From the NCBI GenBank assembly GCA_037383845.1, contig JARRON010000055.1, forward strand, positions 1-11,450: a stretch of 11,450 nucleotides of DNA, given 5' to 3'. Shown piece after piece: positions 1 to 6,178 of this stretch. Source of the DNA: JARRON01 sp037383845. Lineage in GTDB: Bacteria; Pseudomonadota; Gammaproteobacteria; Steroidobacterales; XN24. The notes under the pieces are model-generated. The model was not told the origin of the DNA and ran no database searches. It saw only the letters and a program-made list of their open reading frames with translations. The first letter of the stretch is position 1; each line of letters opens with the position of its first letter. A program made the translations under genes and the position numbers.

Positions 1-236
1 CACCCCTTCTTGATGAATTCGTCGACCACGTTGGACATGTCCAAGCTCAGGGCGCCCAGAACCGGATGGTATTCCAGCAGCGACTTCAGCTGCACGCCCA
101 TGAGGACGCCCATCGACTGGATCAGCCAGGAGACCTTCTGCATGGGGTGACCGTATGCGTCGCTGCTGTCGTAGCTTTCGTAAGGATCCATCCGGATGTT
201 GAAAACCAGCGGAACGGTCCGCGTGGCCCCGGATTA
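1..236 (-). pseudogene. Arylsulfatase C-terminal remnant (runs off left edge)
   Basis: The minus strand from 233 to 1 reads as the C-terminal end of a bacterial type I arylsulfatase. It contains the segment PLVFNIRMDPYESYDS, which matches the family's late FNLRxDPxE motif. A helical stretch follows and then KSLLEYHPVLGALSLD, like the usual 'L-EYPPRQ--SF' terminus. Arylsulfatases hydrolyse sulfate esters using a formylglycine made from a Cys/Ser-x-Pro-x-Arg site. That site and the whole catalytic domain are absent here. An in-frame stop codon lies at 234-236, directly before the conserved part, and no sulfatase sequence is visible to its right. The last residues lie beyond base 1. I read this as a decayed gene that lost its 5' part, probably in the same event that damaged the regulator beside it. 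The family call rests on motif recognition of about 77 residues. Confidence 0.7.
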
Positions 237-263
237 GGTATCTTCCTGCGGCTTCGTGTCTAT

Positions 264-280
264 CCGTTTTTCGCAAACGG
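264..280. promoter_or_regulatory. Perfect 6-bp inverted repeat before the AraC remnant
   Basis: CCGTTT at 264-269 and AAACGG at 275-280 are exact reverse complements around the 5-base spacer TTCGC. The repeat ends 9 bases before the ATG at 290. It may be an old operator half-pair or a small hairpin in the leader of the regulator. AraC proteins usually bind direct repeats, so it need not be their site. A 6-bp dyad can also arise by chance. Confidence 0.25.
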
Positions 281-289
281 GACTAACTC

Positions 290-695
290 ATGTCTCGACC
301 GACCGCACTGGACCTGACGCGACAGGCCGCCGGCGGGCTGCCGGTGTCGGGAAGCGTCTGCGCGTCGGATCCGGCTGAGTACCAAGAACTCGTCAGGCCG
401 TGGGAGCTGTGCAATACGCCTCTCGCGCCGGGAGATTTCGCCTATTCCATTGCGTATCTGAGGACGCCTGGGGTGACGGTGTACCGGGAAACGTTCCGGC
501 AACTCTGCCGTCTTCGCGGGCTTTCGCCGCCGGGCACACTCGCCGTCTCCGTCCCGCTGAAGACCGGCCCACGGTTTCCACCACCCGGGGCGTTTCGCCC
601 GATATTTCCGGGAGTGCTTCGGCGAGCCTCCGTCTGCTGTGTTGAACAGGCCTTACACAGTGGGCGACTTCGATGTTGCACCGCTGGCCGGTTAG
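290..695 (+). pseudogene. AraC-family transcriptional regulator with a central deletion
   Basis: An ATG at 290 opens about 91 residues that look like the N-terminal sensor domain of an AraC-family regulator. The segments VRPWELCNTPLAPGDF, VTVYRETFRQLCRLRG and LSPPGTLAVSVPL fit the family pattern of a 'GW-L---QL-PG-F' strand, then '-V-LFRE--N-AL--RG-APPG---FG-PL'. Near 560 the similarity moves to another frame (codons starting at positions divisible by 3). That frame reads HGFHHPGRFARYFRECFGE and then PPSAVLNRPYTVGDF, ending at TAG 693-695. This is the end of an AraC DNA-binding domain: the second helix-turn-helix with 'GF--PGRFAR-YR--FGE-PS--L'. The rest of the sensor domain and the first helix-turn-helix are missing, an estimated 150 to 190 residues compared with usual lengths near 300. 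One deletion with a frame change explains the structure. In the original frame the reading continues as unrelated protein to about 802, across the 3' end of the minus-strand gene. It sits divergently from the sulfatase remnant, a common regulator-target arrangement. It should no longer regulate by DNA binding. Confidence 0.72.
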
Positions 696-737
696 TGCCG
701 GTGCGTCCGCTGCCGGGGCGGGGAAGGGCCGCCTTCG

Positions 738-1790
738 CTAATTCCGGGTACGGCCAACAGCATCCTGAGTTTCCCGAAACCAGGCCTCGATCTCCAGCAT
801 GATCCCGGGCACGGCCTCGTAGTCTTTCTCGCGCGGAAATACGACCTGTGGGGCTACCGAGAACCAGAGCCAGCTTCGCCAGATCCGCTGGCGGTACCGC
901 AGCCGGAACAGGGTGGAGTCCAGCACGGTGCCGGGGTCAGTCTTGATGTAGTTGTTCCAGTGGAACGCCAGGACTCTTTTGTCGCTGAAGGGCCGGATCA
1001 GGGCGAAGTTCTGCTGCGGGAAGAAGCCGTCTTCGTCTTCATACCAGTCCACCTGGGTGATGGTGCGGAAGAACCAGTCGCTACCCAGGAGGCGTTCGGC
1101 CTGCAGCTTCGATCGGGCGTCCAGGCCGGAATCGCTGTACCAGCTGAATCTCTGGATGAATCGAAGGTCCCATGACGAGACGTTCCACGTCTGCCGGTAG
1201 CGAGGCCGGACGTACACGCCGGGATTGCCGCTGCGGAACCTCACGCCTCCGCTCAGGCTGACGTTTCGCCTGGCCTGCTCCCTGAAAAAATAGGTCAGCG
1301 CCGCACCGAGGCTGTCCTCGTCGGTGCCGTCGACGTACTCGTCGATGTCTTCCCATTCGGAGTCGGTGGTGTCGAAGTCGTCCGTGGCGCCGGAGAAGGA
1401 GAACCGGAGCCGGTTCTCGAGATAGGGAAGACTCAGGCGCAGCCCGGTCTTCGCCCTGACGTCCGTTCCCTCGCCTCGCTCGGAGAAGCTGCTGACCCCC
1501 AGACGAAGGCTCGTCGTGTTGCTCTCGGCTTCATAGTTGTCCGTCGCGAAGAATGAGTCCAGCCAGGCGGCGGTGTCCGCCACCCGCGTCGATACACGCG
1601 CCTGGAGCTCGTCGGCCGTCGTATCGCCGGTGTCGGGCGGGGCCTCCGATTCCGCGGATACCTCCATGCAGGCAAGGGTCGCGAAAAGCGTGATCGCGGA
1701 TGCTAGTCCCCCCGAGAACGTAAGTCGTTTCACCCTGGCCGCCGGAGTCCGCGGAAGCAAGGTTTCTCTTCTGGTGCTCGTACGTGACAC
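738..1790 (-). CDS. Exported outer-membrane barrel-like protein, family not recognised
   Basis: This is a 350-residue protein if it starts at GTG 1788-1790. A second GTG at 1731-1733 (residue 20, VKRLTFSGGL) would give a more usual signal-peptide length, and neither has a strong ribosome binding site. The hydrophobic segment runs from residue 24 to 41, with a likely signal peptidase I site at VSA 44-46. Cys41 is not in a proper lipobox. From residue 92 on, alternating polar and aromatic/aliphatic strands suggest a beta-barrel (for example SLRLGVSSF, LRFSFSGA, WFFRTITQVDWY, LFRLRYRQRIW). A last strand, IMLEIEAWF, ends in Phe338 and is followed by a 12-residue polar tail. Residues 137-159 form a strongly acidic loop with 13 Asp/Glu in 23 positions. 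The gene lies 49 bases downstream of the BamA-like gene and is probably the last gene of the operon. I do not recognise a named family; an outer-membrane channel or surface protein is an inference. Confidence 0.75.
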   Translation of the reverse strand: MSRTSTRRETLLPRTPAARVKRLTFSGGLASAITLFATLACMEVSAESEAPPDTGDTTADELQARVSTRVADTAAWLDSFFATDNYEAESNTTSLRLGVSSFSERGEGTDVRAKTGLRLSLPYLENRLRFSFSGATDDFDTTDSEWEDIDEYVDGTDEDSLGAALTYFFREQARRNVSLSGGVRFRSGNPGVYVRPRYRQTWNVSSWDLRFIQRFSWYSDSGLDARSKLQAERLLGSDWFFRTITQVDWYEDEDGFFPQQNFALIRPFSDKRVLAFHWNNYIKTDPGTVLDSTLFRLRYRQRIWRSWLWFSVAPQVVFPREKDYEAVPGIMLEIEAWFRETQDAVGRTRN

Positions 1791-1839
1791 GGTTTCGGTG
1801 TGGCAATCGCCGCGCAGCGTCGCTTATCCGTCCGTGCGG

Positions 1840-2964
1840 TCAGAACGGGTGTCCCATCCGCAGGTAGAACGCACGATTGTCTCCTTCGCCGACCGCATAC
1901 TCGGCGCGAATCACGATCCCGGCCTCGGGCTTCAGCAGGTAGCTGACGCCCGCGCCGACGGAAGGGTAGACCTGATCGCTGGAGTTGCAGTCGGAGAGGG
2001 AAGTGTAAAGGCAGCCCACGCCAGCGAACCCGGTCAGCCCCCACTTGCCCGTCAGAGGTATTCGCGCGTCCAGGTCCAGGTGGGTGTAGTTTTTGTCGAG
2101 GTAGTTGCCCATGGTGTAGCCGCGCAGGTCCACGGAGGAGTAGCCGGACAAGGGCGCATCGTCCGTCCACCGGCCCTTGAGCTGGATGCCGAGCACGGTC
2201 TGGGCCGGCAGGGATGCGAAGTGGGCATACTCGGCGCGGTAGACGTCGAAGGACTCCTCGCCCCCCAGCCCTTCCCGGTAGGCGAAGTTGTGAACGAGCA
2301 AGTGGTTGCCCGTTTGCGGGTTGCGCGTGTTGTCCCGGTTGTCAAACTCCCCGACGATGCCGATCCCGGCGGACTTGAATCCCGTCAGGCCGATCTGCTC
2401 GAGGAAGTCGCCGAGCAGGCCGTCGGCATTGATGGCGTAGTCGGTGTAGATGGCCTGGGCGCCCAGGTACCAGTGTTCAACAATCTGCCGGGAGTATCGG
2501 AAGGCCAGGCCGGAGACGTTGTCCTCCGTCTTCGCGGGACGCCCGGTGCCCAGGTAGTCGTCATACTCGTTGCGGATCTTGCCGCCGAAGATTCCGGCCG
2601 TCGCCTTGTGTCGGTTGCCGTCCCAGCGCAGGTCGGCGAAGACACCACCCACCCGGGAGTCGGTGTTGCTGTAGGAACCGAAAGCAGCGATGAGAGAAGG
2701 CTCCGACTCAGGGTCGAACCGGCGGACGTAGCCGACGATGGCGCCGATGTTCGTGCCGAGCTTCGGGTTGTCGCTCAGGGTCGGTGTGGCCAGCCAGGGT
2801 GACTCCCGTTCGTCCTCGGCCGCACTGGCCTGCGTCAACAGCAGGCCCGCGATGCAGGCGGACAGAACCCGAAGCGCCAGGTGTCTCGGAAGATTTGTGC
2901 AGGTCGGCAAGTGATAGATCCTCTGTCGGAACGTGTGGCCCGGGCCCACGGCACGGCCTCGCAT
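1840..2964 (-). CDS. BamA/TamA-like outer-membrane beta-barrel protein without POTRA domains
   Basis: The protein resembles the C-terminal 16-strand barrel of the Omp85 (BamA/TamA, surface antigen D15) superfamily. Typical strands are GIGIVGEFDNRDN and GNHLLVHNFAYREG, followed by a VDLRGYTMGNYLDK segment matching the conserved RGY/RGF loop-6 motif. Strands LDLDARIPLTGKWGLTGFAG and AGIVIRAEYAVG follow, and the protein ends in Phe (FYLRMGHPF), the usual signal for barrel assembly. Almost nothing but the signal peptide precedes the barrel, so POTRA domains are absent. The ATG at 2962-2964 shares its A with the stop of the upstream gene (TGATG) and has AGGGAG at 2972-2977, 7 bases away; this gives 374 residues with a long N-region. 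A TTG at 2908-2910, with AGAGGA at 2919-2924, would give a more normal signal peptide (core ALRVLSACIAGLLL, cut after QASA). Role in the operon is unknown; secretion of a partner or outer-membrane remodelling is possible. Confidence 0.82.
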   Translation of the reverse strand: MRGRAVGPGHTFRQRIYHLPTCTNLPRHLALRVLSACIAGLLLTQASAAEDERESPWLATPTLSDNPKLGTNIGAIVGYVRRFDPESEPSLIAAFGSYSNTDSRVGGVFADLRWDGNRHKATAGIFGGKIRNEYDDYLGTGRPAKTEDNVSGLAFRYSRQIVEHWYLGAQAIYTDYAINADGLLGDFLEQIGLTGFKSAGIGIVGEFDNRDNTRNPQTGNHLLVHNFAYREGLGGEESFDVYRAEYAHFASLPAQTVLGIQLKGRWTDDAPLSGYSSVDLRGYTMGNYLDKNYTHLDLDARIPLTGKWGLTGFAGVGCLYTSLSDCNSSDQVYPSVGAGVSYLLKPEAGIVIRAEYAVGEGDNRAFYLRMGHPF

Positions 2965-3566
2965 CAGGCGGCTCCCTGCAGGAGCCACCCGAGCATCAGC
3001 ATGCCCACAGCGGCGATCCAGCTCCCTGCGACCCGGACGACAACCCGGGCCCAGAGAGCCCGCAGCGGAACCACTGCCGCGGCGGTCAGGAGCGCGAGGA
3101 ACATTGAAGTCAGCACGATGCCGAGCAATTCCACGGCACCTGCGCCGGCGGCGGCCAGCGCCGCGCCGTTAAGAGACCCGTGCAGCACCCCGTAGGCCGC
3201 CGCCAGCCCGCCCAGCGCGGCCGGCGACAGCCGGGCGTCGGTGGCGACCAGCAGCCCCAGGAGCAACAGGAAAGCAACGCTGAGCAGAGCCAGGTCGAGT
3301 TCGGGCGCCAGGCCCAGGCCGGCCAGCCCGGCCAGCAGCCAGGCGGCCGGGAGTATCACGACGGTAATCCTGCCGGCCGGAGCGCCGCGCAGGCCGGCCA
3401 GCAGCCCGAGGGCCAGGACGCCCAGCAGGTCCCCGGGGGACAGCAGCAGGTGCAGCGCGCCGTCGTAGAAAGGACCGAGACCGGAGGTGACCAGGTGGGC
3501 GTGGGCGACGCCGGGCAGGGCGAGAAGCCCCGCCGCCAGCGCTGCCCTGCGGCTCACGGCCTTCAT
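2964..3566 (-). CDS. HupE/UreJ-like integral membrane protein lacking the metal motifs
   Basis: This is a 200-residue, very hydrophobic protein with a signal-like N-terminus (AALAAGLLALPGVAHA, cut near residue 23) and about five further membrane helices. The segment GPFYDGALHLLLSPGDLLGVLALGLLAG (residues 31-58) lines up with the start of HupE/UreJ proteins. Where HupE has Hx5DH, this protein has His39 and Asp46 one residue too far apart, and no second His. The FHGxAHGxE motif is reduced to YGVLHGS (His129). It is therefore a diverged relative that may have lost metal transport or may act as a partner subunit of the neighbouring HupE. Its ATG (3564-3566) overlaps the stop of that gene in an ATGA, a sign of coupled translation. 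The frame stays open upstream to 4133 by chance, but that extension is antiparallel-frame noise over the previous gene. The call of the superfamily is firm; the function is not. Confidence 0.82.
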   Translation of the reverse strand: MKAVSRRAALAAGLLALPGVAHAHLVTSGLGPFYDGALHLLLSPGDLLGVLALGLLAGLRGAPAGRITVVILPAAWLLAGLAGLGLAPELDLALLSVAFLLLLGLLVATDARLSPAALGGLAAAYGVLHGSLNGAALAAAGAGAVELLGIVLTSMFLALLTAAAVVPLRALWARVVVRVAGSWIAAVGMLMLGWLLQGAA

Positions 3567-4174
3567 CCCACTGCCGCCCAGAGGAAATACAGCCCCGCGG
3601 CCATGACCAGGCCGCCGGCGCCGCGGAGTACCTGGCTCCCCGGTCCCCAGTTCTGGATCAGGCCGATGCCGATGCCGACGGCGTGCAGGAGTCCGGTGGC
3701 GATCACGAAACCCAGGCTGTAGAGCAGGGCGTTCTGCCCGGCTTCCAGCTCGGTGCCGTGGGCGTGGCCGTGGAAGATCGCGAAGAAGCTCACGACGATC
3801 ACGGCGGCGGCCAGGGGCAGGCGCACCTGGAAGAGCACCAGCGCGCCGAGGACCACCGCCGAGACGGCGATACCGATCTCCACCCCGGGCAGGGGAATCC
3901 CGAGCAGCCCCAGCATGCCGCCAAGGGCCATGAGCATGGGGAAGGCCACCGGCAGGATCCAGATGGCCGGCATGCCCAGCTGGGCACCCCACAGCCCCAC
4001 GGCGATCATGGCGACCACGTGGTCCAGTCCCGACACGGGGTGAGACAGGCCGCTCACGAAGCCCCCTGCCTGGCCCGCTTGAACGTGAGCCCAGGCGGCC
4101 AGTGGCCAGATCAGAACCGTTGCGATGAACCATGCAGCCCCATGTTTACGGTTGAAGCCTGCGGTTACGTTCAT
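3563..4174 (-). CDS. HupE/UreJ-family metal permease
   Basis: This is a 203-residue membrane protein with a cleavable-looking N-terminus (hydrophobic residues 13-29, AxA-like AWA at 27-29) and about six membrane helices. It carries both signatures known for HupE: Hx5DH as His45-PVSGL-Asp51-His52, and FHGHAHGTE at residues 134-142. In Rhizobium HupE, which facilitates nickel diffusion into the cell, these residues are needed for transport, so transport of nickel or a similar divalent metal is likely. There are no hydrogenase or urease genes in view, the usual partners of HupE and UreJ, so the metal here probably serves another enzyme; the operon's PHP-like hydrolases are the obvious candidates (inference). 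The start ATG is supported by an excellent ribosome binding site. The gene ends in an ATGA overlap with the next HupE-like gene. The metal specificity cannot be read from sequence. Confidence 0.88.
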   Translation of the reverse strand: MNVTAGFNRKHGAAWFIATVLIWPLAAWAHVQAGQAGGFVSGLSHPVSGLDHVVAMIAVGLWGAQLGMPAIWILPVAFPMLMALGGMLGLLGIPLPGVEIGIAVSAVVLGALVLFQVRLPLAAAVIVVSFFAIFHGHAHGTELEAGQNALLYSLGFVIATGLLHAVGIGIGLIQNWGPGSQVLRGAGGLVMAAGLYFLWAAVG

Positions 4175-4179
4175 GAATT

Positions 4180-4186
4180 CCTCCTC
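4180..4186 (-). promoter_or_regulatory. Strong Shine-Dalgarno (GAGGAGG) overlapping the upstream stop codon
   Basis: GAGGAGG lies 5 bases before the ATG of the HupE/UreJ gene and overlaps the TGA (4185-4187) of the preceding gene. It is the best ribosome binding site in the operon, whereas the other junctions rely on weaker sites or overlap. It fixes the HupE start and suggests that this permease is made at a comparatively high rate. An EcoRI-type GAATTC forms the spacer by coincidence. Confidence 0.85.
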
Positions 4187-5192
4187 AAAACATCATCGCC
4201 GTGCGCTGGAGGGTCCAGTAGGCCCCGAGGGAACCGACGGCGTATGCGGGGCCCAGCTCGGCCCAGCGGGGCCAGCGGAACTGCAGGGTCTCCACGGCCT
4301 TCCGGGAGAGCAGGATCAGCGCGACGAAGGCGAGCTGCCCCAGCTCGACGCCGATGTTGAACATGGCCAGCGCCAGCGGGACTTCCGCACGGGGCATACC
4401 CACCGTGGAAAGGCCGCTGGCGAAGCCGAAGCCGTGCAGTAGCCCGAAGCAAAACGCCACCACCCAGGGATGGCGAAGGGTGAAGCTGGTCTCGCCCCGC
4501 CAGGCCCGCACCATCTCGGGGCCGAGGAACAGGATCGACAGCGCGATGGCGGCGTTCAGCGGCGGGCCGGGGATGCTGGCGTAGCCGAGTGTGGCCAGCG
4601 CCAGCGTGATGCTGTGGGCAATGGTGAAGGCGGTGATGGTCTCCACGAGCTGGCGGGTCCCGTGAACGATGATCAGAAGCCCGAGCACGAACAACAGGTG
4701 GTCGATGCCCATGAGGATGTGGTGAAAGCCCAGGACCACGTATTCGCTGGCGGTCACCGTCCAGGGTCGCTCCCCGCGCAGCACGGCCTCCGGGCTCGTG
4801 GGCCGGACCACCTGGGAGGCCTCCGTGCCGTCGAGACGGGACACGCGAACGAAGACGTCCGTAATGGTCTGCTCAAGGCCGGGAAAACCGATGACGCTGC
4901 CGTCAAGCGTCCCCTGCGGGATCGTGACGATCTGCCGGTACAACTCGGAGCTGGCCAGCCGCCGCATGGTCGGCTCGCCCACGGGCTCCCAGTCCTCCGG
5001 CAGCGCGAGCCGGGCGGGATGGGACTTGCCGTAATAGATGGGGGCCCGCCAGACGATCTCCCAGCGCGAATCGGTAAGCTGCCTGATTTCCAGCAGCCCC
5101 GGCTGGGACTCGTGGGCGACACCCGCCGGGGACCAGCCGCCGGCTATCAGCAGCAGGAAGATCAGGGCGAGTCGCCGAAGCGGCGTCCTCAC
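4185..5192 (-). CDS. HupE/UreJ_2-family membrane protein with periplasmic N-terminal domain
   Basis: The protein is 335 residues from a GTG start (5190-5192). The start has GGAAGG 6 bases upstream and overlaps the upstream stop in GTGA. A signal peptide (RRLALIFLLLIAGGW, cut near AHE at 26-28) is followed by a soluble, presumably periplasmic domain to about residue 148. The rest is about six to seven membrane helices. The membrane part has GFHHILMGIDHLLF at 155-168, with His158-x5-Asp164-His165 as in nickel-transporting HupE. It also has IAHSITL (His193), GLLHGFGFA (His253) and FNIGVELGQL (Glu283). These fit the HupE/UreJ_2 family, a set of larger HupE relatives often found near secreted proteins of unknown function. 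Transport of a divalent metal across the inner membrane is the likely role, with the N-terminal domain perhaps capturing metal or touching a partner (inference). It is followed after 10 bases by the classic HupE gene. Confidence 0.87.
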   Translation of the reverse strand: MRTPLRRLALIFLLLIAGGWSPAGVAHESQPGLLEIRQLTDSRWEIVWRAPIYYGKSHPARLALPEDWEPVGEPTMRRLASSELYRQIVTIPQGTLDGSVIGFPGLEQTITDVFVRVSRLDGTEASQVVRPTSPEAVLRGERPWTVTASEYVVLGFHHILMGIDHLLFVLGLLIIVHGTRQLVETITAFTIAHSITLALATLGYASIPGPPLNAAIALSILFLGPEMVRAWRGETSFTLRHPWVVAFCFGLLHGFGFASGLSTVGMPRAEVPLALAMFNIGVELGQLAFVALILLSRKAVETLQFRWPRWAELGPAYAVGSLGAYWTLQRTAMMF

Positions 5193-6145
5193 GGCCTGCC
5201 TTCCGCGGCGTCGCGGCGAGGTCCACCGGTGCCGGCGGATCCCTGCGCCCCGGGCCGGGCCGCTGCCTGGTTCGCCGGGTTACTGCCGATCACCGCGCCG
5301 GCCTGCGCCTCCGGCTCTATCACCACTTCGTATCGGTCGCGCATTCGCTGGTACGCCTCTTCCCTGGCCTGCTCCCGGCGCTGGTCCTGCCACTCGGCCA
5401 GCACGGCCGGGCGGACCTCTTCCAGGGGCAGCTGCCGTCCGGGCTCGCGGTCCGTCACGAAGACCAGGTGTATGCCGAAGGGGGAGGGGACCGGGCCGCT
5501 CCAGCGGTCCGGTTGCACTTCGGCAAGCTCGTCCGCGAATTCCTCGCCGAACTCGCGGGCGATCTCGGGCAGGGTGGCGTCATCGAAGCGCGACGGCAAA
5601 AGGGACGGATCGCCAAGTCCGGCAGCATCCGCGCCGCCCCGGAGCGCCTCGAGCACGCGCCGTACCTCGGCGGCCGGGTCCGGATGCCGGTCCGGGTTCA
5701 GGTACACCTGGCTGAAGGACAGCCGCGCCGGCACGGTGAACTGTTCCGCGTGTTCATCGAGAAAACGCTGAAGCTCCGCGTCCGTCGGCTCCGCTTCCGC
5801 CGAGAGATCGTCGAGGACGAACTGCAGCTTCAGCGCCAGGCGGTTTCGGACGTAAGGATCGTCCTCGCCCAGCCCCAGGGCCTGGGCCTCCCGGTAGAAG
5901 ACCTCGTTACGGATGTGGCGCTCCACCAGGCTGGCCAGCTCGGCCTCCGTGGGGGGGCGCATCCAGGTGCGCGAGAACTGGCCGGCGAGCTGCTCGACCT
6001 GGCCGGCAGTGACCACGATCCGGCGTTCGCTGGGCTGGTCCGTCTCCCGCGTGAGGCCGAAGAGCAGGAACAGGGCTGCGCCCAGGGCCAGGAAATGGAC
6101 CAGCGGCTCGCGAACGAGCCCTCCGACAAACTGGCGTGCTTTCAT
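5189..6145 (-). CDS. Membrane-anchored parvulin-type (PpiC/SurA-like) peptidyl-prolyl isomerase
   Basis: This is a 318-residue protein. Its short cytoplasmic start, VREPLVHFLALGAALFLLFG, contains one membrane helix (about 14-30) and no cleavage site, so the bulk faces the periplasm. The REPLxHFLxLGAxLF opening is typical of a family of anchored PpiC-like isomerases. Residues 45-115 resemble the SurA/PrsA chaperone N-domain, including RHIRNEVFYREAQALGL. Residues 140-235 form the parvulin domain, starting at RLSFSQVYL and closing with SPFGIHLVFVTDREPGR, the usual 'tpfGyHi--v--r' end. Residues 278-318 are Ala/Gly/Pro-rich and probably disordered. The role should be folding of exported proteins, most simply the DUF3604 proteins just upstream or the two barrels downstream. 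Its start lies 33 bases from the last DUF3604 stop. TGAGG sits unusually close to the ATG, so a slightly different start is conceivable. Confidence 0.88.
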   Translation of the reverse strand: MKARQFVGGLVREPLVHFLALGAALFLLFGLTRETDQPSERRIVVTAGQVEQLAGQFSRTWMRPPTEAELASLVERHIRNEVFYREAQALGLGEDDPYVRNRLALKLQFVLDDLSAEAEPTDAELQRFLDEHAEQFTVPARLSFSQVYLNPDRHPDPAAEVRRVLEALRGGADAAGLGDPSLLPSRFDDATLPEIAREFGEEFADELAEVQPDRWSGPVPSPFGIHLVFVTDREPGRQLPLEEVRPAVLAEWQDQRREQAREEAYQRMRDRYEVVIEPEAQAGAVIGSNPANQAAARPGAQGSAGTGGPRRDAAEGRP

Positions 6146-6178
6146 CCTCAGTCTGCGCCAGGCCGGGGGCCGGGCAGT

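Noticed and set aside
713..734. GGCGG/CCGCC hairpin between the AraC remnant and the barrel gene as a terminator
   Set aside because: The stem is only about 5 bp, with no T-run on either side, so it cannot be called an intrinsic terminator.
290..802. An intact 170-residue plus-strand gene
   Set aside because: Only about the first 91 residues look like a real protein. AraC homology moves to another frame near 560, and the remainder overlaps the 3' end of the opposite gene.
1650..1700. Lipoprotein signal in the barrel-like protein (Cys41)
   Set aside because: The residues before Cys41 (ATLA) lack the Leu/Val/Ile expected at -3, and a good signal peptidase I site (VSA) follows directly.
1537..2802. 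A 421-residue plus-strand open frame over the two outer-membrane genes
   Set aside because: Its composition is dominated by Val, Gly and Ala without motifs, and both opposite-strand genes have signal peptides and coherent beta-strand patterns.
2964..4133. A single 389-residue protein on the minus strand
   Set aside because: The first 189 residues are an Arg/Gly-rich out-of-frame reading of the HupE gene. The real product starts at ATG 3566, where the signal-like and membrane segments begin.
2964..5192. A hydrogenase or urease accessory locus, suggested by HupE/UreJ names
   Set aside because: No hydrogenase, urease or maturation gene is present, and the neighbours are secreted DUF3604 proteins and outer-membrane barrels.
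4470..5771. A 433-residue plus-strand open frame over the HupE_2-type gene and the isomerase
   Set aside because: It is a low-complexity shadow frame antisense to genes with clear motifs and overlapping start-stop codons.
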